64,000 nt of DNA, taken from positions 720,853-784,852 of the forward strand of contig NW_003314336.1 of NCBI RefSeq assembly GCF_000143415.4, given 5' to 3'. A model generated the notes under the pieces. The model was not told the origin of the DNA, ran no database searches, and saw only the letters and a list, made by a program, of their open reading frames with translations. The number at the start of each line of letters is the position of its first letter. Position 1 is the first letter of the stretch. This DNA comes from Selaginella moellendorffii. Taxonomy: Eukaryota > Streptophyta > Lycopodiopsida > Selaginellales > Selaginellaceae. Made by a program: the position numbers and the translations under genes. Of the stretch, positions 58,757 through 64,000 are shown one piece after another.

Positions 58757-59369
58757 CTTTTGTAAATCTTGTAATAAATCTTGCAAATTAATAAAGTAAA
58801 ATATTTCTATCACTCAAAGTGTCGTTTCTCTCGATCATTTGTACTTGGGTCAGTTTTGGCAGGCTGACTTCAGCACTTCGGTTCATGGGTCCAATCCATA
58901 ACCATGGGGATAACTATTATAGACTGATCACAAGTCCCCGCCTCTCTCTCGATGACTCGTTTTCAAAAAAAAAAGGGGCGTGGTCGTGTAAAAAACTTCA
59001 TCTGCCAGTTTATAATAGTTGTCTAAATCTTCCCAACGGGGTTGATTTCTTGCTCAGGGGCAGTCGGGCCTCTGGCCTTCTCCCTATATCCCTGCGGGCA
59101 GGGATGTATCATTCCTTTGTAAGCCGAGTGGTACTCGGAGCAGCAAGGGTGGCTAACTCCGTTGGTCATTTCCTTGTCGGCGACGGCCGGAGGGTGTCTG
59201 AGTCTTAGCGTCTTTTGACGTAGAGGAGAGGTCGTTCCATAACTCATTTAAGTCGGTGCATTTCCCACATAGTGTGCTTTCCATTAACTTTCGGGGTTGT
59301 TTCCTTGACGGTTTGCTAGACTCGAGTATGCATCGACGAGGACGTCGATCTTCCCCAAGGGGGGGAGAG
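58757..59369 (+). other. 3' untranslated region and polypurine tract of the G2-family derivative
   Basis: This closely resembles the last about 550 bp of the F1 interior (15080-15620), including the ACGAGGACGTCGATCTTCCCC block before the polypurine tract. No gene is present. Confidence 0.85.
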
Positions 59370-60298
59370 TGTCGCGCATGTGACTTCGGGTATCGAAAGA
59401 TACTTGTCGGCTAGTACTTACGGACTCTCTCTCCTTACTGCCACGACGGTAGGAGGTTGGTACTGCTGGTTCCCTTTATGGTCTCCGCCCAAGCTAGTTG
59501 AGAAACTGGTTAGCACATGTGCACTTAGACCGGAAGGGCACTAAGGAAGGAAATCCTAAGTTGTCATTAAGTCAAGCATACTTGACACGGTGATGAGAAA
59601 CTCATGATGTTGACTTGCACTTGCTAGTGTTGGGAACCCCCGCGATATTGAGACTAGTCCCTCAATATTCGCTAGATGATAGCTTACCGTGTTTGCCAAA
59701 CACCCTCGCTATCACGCCCTTTGTGTTAGTCTCGTTTCGGTCCCAAAGGCTATTTATGGAAAGTGTCTAGATTCGCTCATTTGGCATATCTACAGAATGT
59801 TGAGGTCGGCTTGAACACAATGGTGTTCGTCCCGTGTCCAAATTTGCAATCTAAGGCCATTCCATATTTAGTAAGTTTCGAGCTTGTCCCAGAGACTAAC
59901 TCCTGGTACTAAGGGTGGCTTGGGGTGAAAGCCCAAAGCGTGTGTCCCTCAAGGGGGGGGGGGGCTGTGGGGGGTTCCAAATGTATAGTAGGGATAGTAG
60001 TTGGAATGCATGTCCGACCACCTGAGACATTAGTTTGGCTCCCGCTGGGCTGTGTCGCTCCTTGTTCTGCGTCCGGCTTGGGTCTAAGCCCAAGCTCCAC
60101 GCTGCTCTAGTCGGTGGAGTACCCTCCTTCTCGCGTTAGGCCACCGGTATGCCAAAATTGTGCCAGACTCCGTCTGACACCATTTTGCGTGCAGGTGCTG
60201 GATACGGGGAGCTGGTGCTCGTGGGATTGTACCGGACCCTCGTTTCGTAGTGCAACGGGCTTGGAGTTCGGCTCAAAATTCAGGTGCGCTACACTAAG

Positions 60299-61330
60299 CA
60301 ACCGGACTACTCCTCAAGTTATGAGGACGATGAAGTTTTGCAGCCACCCCCGGTTGCACGAGTTTCAAAGTTCAAACCTCTGAAACCACCCAATTTCAGA
60401 GGCATGCGGGACTATTAGGTTTTGGAAGATTGGGTCTACGATATTGAGAACTACTTCATAGTGGCAGACGTAGATGATTGTATGAAAGTTGCATGCGGGC
60501 AATCCTTTCTTACCGATCATGCCAAAACTTGGTGGCGCTAGGTGTGTGCTGAAAAAGGGCAGACTAGAAGTTGGACCAAGATGCGGTCTCGTATCCGTAA
60601 GGAATACTTGCCGGATGATCTTGGTTTGAGACTTCGCGCGGAGCTGCAACGGTTAAAGCAGTGAGGGGACCTTATGCATTACGTTAATGCGTTTGCTCAG
60701 AAGCGCATTATGATTGCAAATATGGATGACGAAGATGCTCAGAGTTATTTTCTAGAGGGTTTAAGTTCATTTTCTCGCAATGAGATTTTGAAGTTTAAGC
60801 CGAAGACATACCTGGAGTGTAAGGAGGCAGCGCAGCAAGTTGCCTTTAGTCACTCACTCATGGAACAATATCAGCAATCGCATGCTGGTAACTCGGATAA
60901 GAATAGAAATTTTGGGAATAAGCAAGGTGATCGGAAACAAAGGGTGGAAAGTAGGTACCGCCCTGGGGGCTCACAAGCTACGGTTAATAAAGGTGGTGGT
61001 GGTTAGAGACCACCAGCAGCTTCTTCTGGTCCTAGGCCCTATGTTCCTCCTCCTGGTGGGTACAAGCAGCACCAACCTGCTAAACCTGCTCCTAGCGGAA
61101 CAGGTAGTGTGGGTCATTGCTTCCATTGTGGAGAGTCGGGACATAGGTCCTCGGAATGTCCCAACAAGCATAAGACAAGGTCTCGGGTTAATGTCATGAG
61201 GGAAGACGGTGGTGGTGAAGCTGAAGGGGTTGACGAGTTGGTCAATGCAGACTATGAGGAAGAAGAGGTGAGTAACTTTTGTTGCTTTCCTCAAGCTTTT
61301 CTTGAGGTCAATGCAAACACTGATCCATAG
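60299..61330 (+). pseudogene. Gag main part and nucleocapsid of G2
   Basis: In one frame with stops at 60416, 60539, 60662 and 61004: LKPPNFRGMRDY, VLEDWVYDIENYF, AKTWWR, WTKMRSRIRKEYLPDD, LRAELQRLKQ and MHYVNAFAQKRI match the retrotransposon gag domain. A zinc knuckle CFHCGESGHRSSEC (CX2CX4HX4C, intact) lies at about 61117-61158, followed by an acidic tail. Each stop could derive from CAG, CGA or TGG by one transition. Role: particle formation and RNA packaging. Confidence 0.9.
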
Positions 61331-61369
61331 ATGTATCTGGTAGGCTTTGTCCGTGGACACCGAATCTGA

Positions 61370-63025
61370 GTGATGATTGACACGGGAGCTACACATAGCG
61401 TGATATCTGAAGACTTAGTTAATTTGTTAGGATTGAGTGCTGAGCGAATGTCGCCTATGCACTTCCGGTTTGCGGAAGGTGGGCAAGTAGCCAGAAAGTT
61501 TGTGGGTGATGTTCCAATAAAGATATCCAAGTGGAAAGAAAGAGTGGACTTGGTAGTGTTGAGGATACCAGATTTTCAGATGGTGTTTGGTATGGATTTC
61601 TTCAACAAGTATATAAAGGGGATTTATGGTGTTGGACAAAGTCGTATCACGTTGAAGTCAGAAGGACATCCTGATGTATCCTTTCAGTTGCAAAAGCATT
61701 CCTCAAAGGATTGGGATGCAAAGTTCCTGACTTCGAGGGTCGCTCAAAAAGCAGCTAAGAGGGGATGTCGGACCTTTTGGGTTCAAGTGATGGAAGCTGA
61801 GGGTGTTGGTGACTCAGTTCGAATCGGCGATGGGGTTGATCCTGTACCAAAGAAGATATTGGAGTTGTTGGCGAGGAATCAGGATATCTTTCCGAAGGAT
61901 TTACCGCCAGGGCTACCTCCTAGCCGTGAGGTTGATCATCAGATTGAGGTTAATTCAGGTTCAAGACCACCTACAAAGGCTCCGTATCGTCTGAACATCA
62001 AGGAGATGGCTGAACTCAAGAAGCAACTCACGGAGCTTCTTGACAAAGGTCATATTCGACCAAGCGAGTCACCTTATGAAGTGCCGGTCCTTTTTGTTAT
62101 TAAAAAGGATGGAACCATGAGGATTGACTATCGGGCACTCAATAAGATTACGGTCAAGTACAGTTATCCTTTGCCTCGCATTGATGACTTGTTTGACCAA
62201 CTCTTAAAGGCTAAGTATTTTACGCGACTTGATTTGCGGTCCGGGTATCATCAGATATGGGTGGCGGATCAGGATGTGGAGATGACAACCTTTAAGTTTC
62301 GGTATGGATCTTATGAGTTCCTTGTCATGCCGTTCGGGTTATGCAATGCTCCGGCAATGTTCAGCACTATGATGGATAGAATATTCGGAGATTATTTGGA
62401 TGCATTTGTTGTCCTGTATATCGACGATGTTCTAGTCTTTAGTGAAACGTTGGAGGATCATTTGAAACACTTGGATCTGGTGTTTCAGAAGTTGCGCAAA
62501 CACAAACTGTATGCTAAGGAAAGTAAATGCGCTTTTGGCCAATTGCGCGTACACTTTCTCGGACATATAGTTGGTGGTGGCGTGATTGAGGTTGATCCAA
62601 AGAAGGTGGAAGTAGTGAAGTCCTGGGAAGTTCCGACCACTGTGTCAGATGTTCAATCCTTTCTCGGTTTGGCGGGATACTATCGCAAGTTTGTCTGCAA
62701 TTTTGCAAGGATTGCTCTTCCGTTGACTGAGTTGATGAAGAGTAGTATTCCGTTTCATTGGACACCAATTTGTCAGCGTGCTTTTGCATGGTTGAAGGAG
62801 ATCTTGACTACGGTTTCTGTTCTCAAGATCCCAGATCTTGATAAACCCTTCGAAGTGCATTATGATGCATCTGGTTATGCTATTGATGCCATGTTACAGC
62901 AAGATTGTGACAAAGCGGTTGGTGTTACGCTAAAGCGACATGGTTGTCCCTTGCCTTCTATTCCAAGAAATTGGATGAGACCCAACGAAGATGGCCAACG
63001 CATGAGAAAGAGATGTTTGCTATAG
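61370..63025 (+). pseudogene. Protease and reverse transcriptase of G2
   Basis: A 551-codon frame without its own ATG start, continuous with gag after TGA 61367-61369. Protease: VMIDTGATHSVIS at its start and MVFGMDFF at about 61580. Reverse transcriptase: TMRIDYRALNKIT, FTRLDLRSGYHQIW, FLVMPFGLCNAPA and the catalytic VLYIDDVLVF (about 62410-62440), then FLGHIVGGG and QSFLGLAGYYRKF. RNase H begins with EVHYDASGYAI (about 62857-62889). A frameshift near 62945 moves the rest of RNase H to another frame. RT motifs are complete, so this is a well preserved copy. Confidence 0.93.
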
Positions 63026-64000
63026 TGTCGGCTCTGGAACACTGGAGACACTACTTGGGTGGACATACCAAGGTTTATACGGATAGTAACACACTAAGCT
63101 ACTTTGCTACGCAGCCTAAGCTTACTCCGAAGCAGGCTCGTTGGCAAGAGACGCTTACTAGATATGATATTGAAATCATATATAAACCTGGTAAAGACAA
63201 TATTGTTCCGGATGCATTGAGTCGTCAAGCTCAATTCCGAGCAATATCGGCAATCAGTTTGGACTGGTTGGAGGACGTCCGGGCTTCGTATGGAAGTGAT
63301 TCATTGGCGAAAGCAATCTTATGCCATGTGGAGTTGTCGAAGCAGAACTTTGGTAGCGAGGCAGCAAAAGTTGCTAACCGCACCAATGCGAAGCTTCACT
63401 TCTCAGTTCGGGATAGGCTTATATTCTATAAGCAAGAAAGATTGTATCTTCCCTCTAAGGATCTTCAGCAGTTATTTCTGCGGGAACATCATGATGTTCC
63501 AGCAGCGAGACATGGTGGACAGCGAAAGACTCTGGCTTCATTGAAAAAGGGATTTTTCTAGTCTGGTATGGACTATGTCCGTTCCTGCCTTATATGCCAG
63601 CAATGTAAGCGCAAAACTGAGAAGCAGGCTGGAAAGTTATAGTGCATTCCCGCACCGGCATGGCCATTTCAAAGTGTGACACTTGATTTCGTCACTTGTT
63701 TGCCGAAGTCTAAGGGTTATGATACTTTGATGGTCGTTGTGGATCGGTTGTCAAAGATTGCACACTTCATTCCAACTGTGGGAACAGTAAATGTGAAACA
63801 AGCAGCAAAGCTCTTTTTCCATGAAGTAGTGTGAGTTCGTGGTCTTCCTGAAGAAATGATCTCGGATAGAGATTCAAGGTTTACGGGGAAGTTTTGGGGG
63901 ACCCTATTCCGGTTGTTTGGTACCAAGTTGAAGTTTAGTACGGCTTATCATCCTCAAACTGATGGGCAGACCAAACACGTGAATGCTCAAGTTGAGGATT
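62944..64000 (+). pseudogene. RNase H end and integrase of G2 (runs off window)
   Basis: Continuing in the shifted frame: LAFYSKKLDETQRRWPTHEKEM, KVYTDSNTLSYF and the DALSR tag of RNase H. The integrase zinc-binding domain follows (EHHDVPAARHGG ... CLICQQCK), then core motifs TLDFVT (first Asp) and SDRDSRFTGKFW (second Asp) and AYHPQTDGQ near the end. The catalytic Glu lies beyond 64000. In-frame stops: 63559-63561, 63640-63642 and 63832-63834. Confidence 0.92.

Larger units (their letters stand above)
57707..60293 (+). mobile_element. Deletion derivative of the G2 family nested in G2 gag
   Basis: LTRs 57707-58627 and 59370-60293 flank a 742-bp interior. The target duplication CTAAG is at 57702-57706 and 60294-60298. 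The interior begins with the primer site TTTGGTATCAGAG, jumps straight to a chromodomain-encoding end of integrase (58641-58756), then the 3' untranslated region and the polypurine tract AAGGGGGGGAGAG. Gag, protease, RT, RNase H and most of integrase are deleted. LTRs differ by a modest number of substitutions, so the insertion is later than much of G2's decay or comparable to it. Confidence 0.95.
56349..64000 (+). mobile_element. Ty3/gypsy chromovirus-type retrotransposon G2 (continues past window end)
   Basis: 5' LTR 56349-57263 (containing a gap), primer site TTTGGTATCAGAG at 57264, gag 57437-57706 continuing at 60299-61330, protease/RT 61370-62945, RNase H and integrase to the window end. 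A 2.6-kb element has inserted inside gag. The frame is continuous from gag into RT except for stops: 60416, 60539, 60662, 61004, 61328 and 61367. A frameshift follows near 62945. The target sequence left of the LTR is CCGTG (56344-56348); the right one is outside the window. Confidence 0.92.

Overview
The window looks like repeat-dense nuclear DNA from a land plant. I found no intact host gene. Support for a plant: Ty3/gypsy retrotransposons with initiator-Met-tRNA-like primer sites (TTTGGTATCAGAG), plant-type telomeric motifs (CCCTAAA)n, and a PLS-type pentatricopeptide-repeat pseudogene. The spliceable introns I can reconstruct are only 38-57 bp long. Introns that short, together with PLS-type PPR remnants, fit a Selaginella-like lycophyte, but species is an inference. 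Three assembly gaps are present: 5906-6080, 16252-16351 and 56831-57076.

Left third (1-19.7 kb): a minus-strand Ty3/gypsy element (about 8.7-19.69 kb) is split inside its integrase by a non-coding LTR element (9562-16251, plus strand). A second copy of that non-coding family lies in reverse at 861-7775, and a reversed fragment of another non-coding LTR element sits at about 7771-8696. From 19.7 to 24.2 kb the DNA is AT-rich and without a recognisable gene.

Middle (24246-46095): one large non-coding LTR retrotransposon with a 5-bp target duplication CCGTG. Its 3' LTR is split by a 15.4-kb DNA transposon (29836-45274) with perfect 24-bp terminal inverted repeats and a 4-bp target duplication GTAA. 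The matching unoccupied site survives in the 5' LTR in this same window. The transposon carries two divergent, now broken genes. The plus-strand gene is transposase-like, with a TNP1/En/Spm-like N-terminal domain. The minus-strand gene has many exons: a ParB/sulfiredoxin-like region near the N-terminus, basic and acidic linkers, and a C-terminal FCP1/SCP-like HAD phosphatase domain. The left half is tandemly duplicated, and a 594-bp TRIM element has inserted into an exon of the second copy. About twenty copies of a 22-bp palindrome are scattered through this transposon and nowhere else in the window. Several form most of a tiny intron and lie 9-12 nt from the 3' splice site. This transposon is the most novel object here.

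Right third (46.1-64 kb): degenerate host-like sequence with two duplicated exon-like blocks and a PPR pseudogene (46.1-53.9 kb). Next come a truncated minus-strand gag-protease (53.99-55.79 kb), a second TRIM-like element (55789-56348), and a plus-strand Ty3/gypsy chromovirus (56349 to beyond the window end). The chromovirus gag is split by a 2.6-kb deletion derivative of its own family that kept LTRs, primer site, chromodomain and polypurine tract. Most in-frame stops in the window can be explained by single C-to-T or G-to-A transitions, as expected from decay of methylated repeats.
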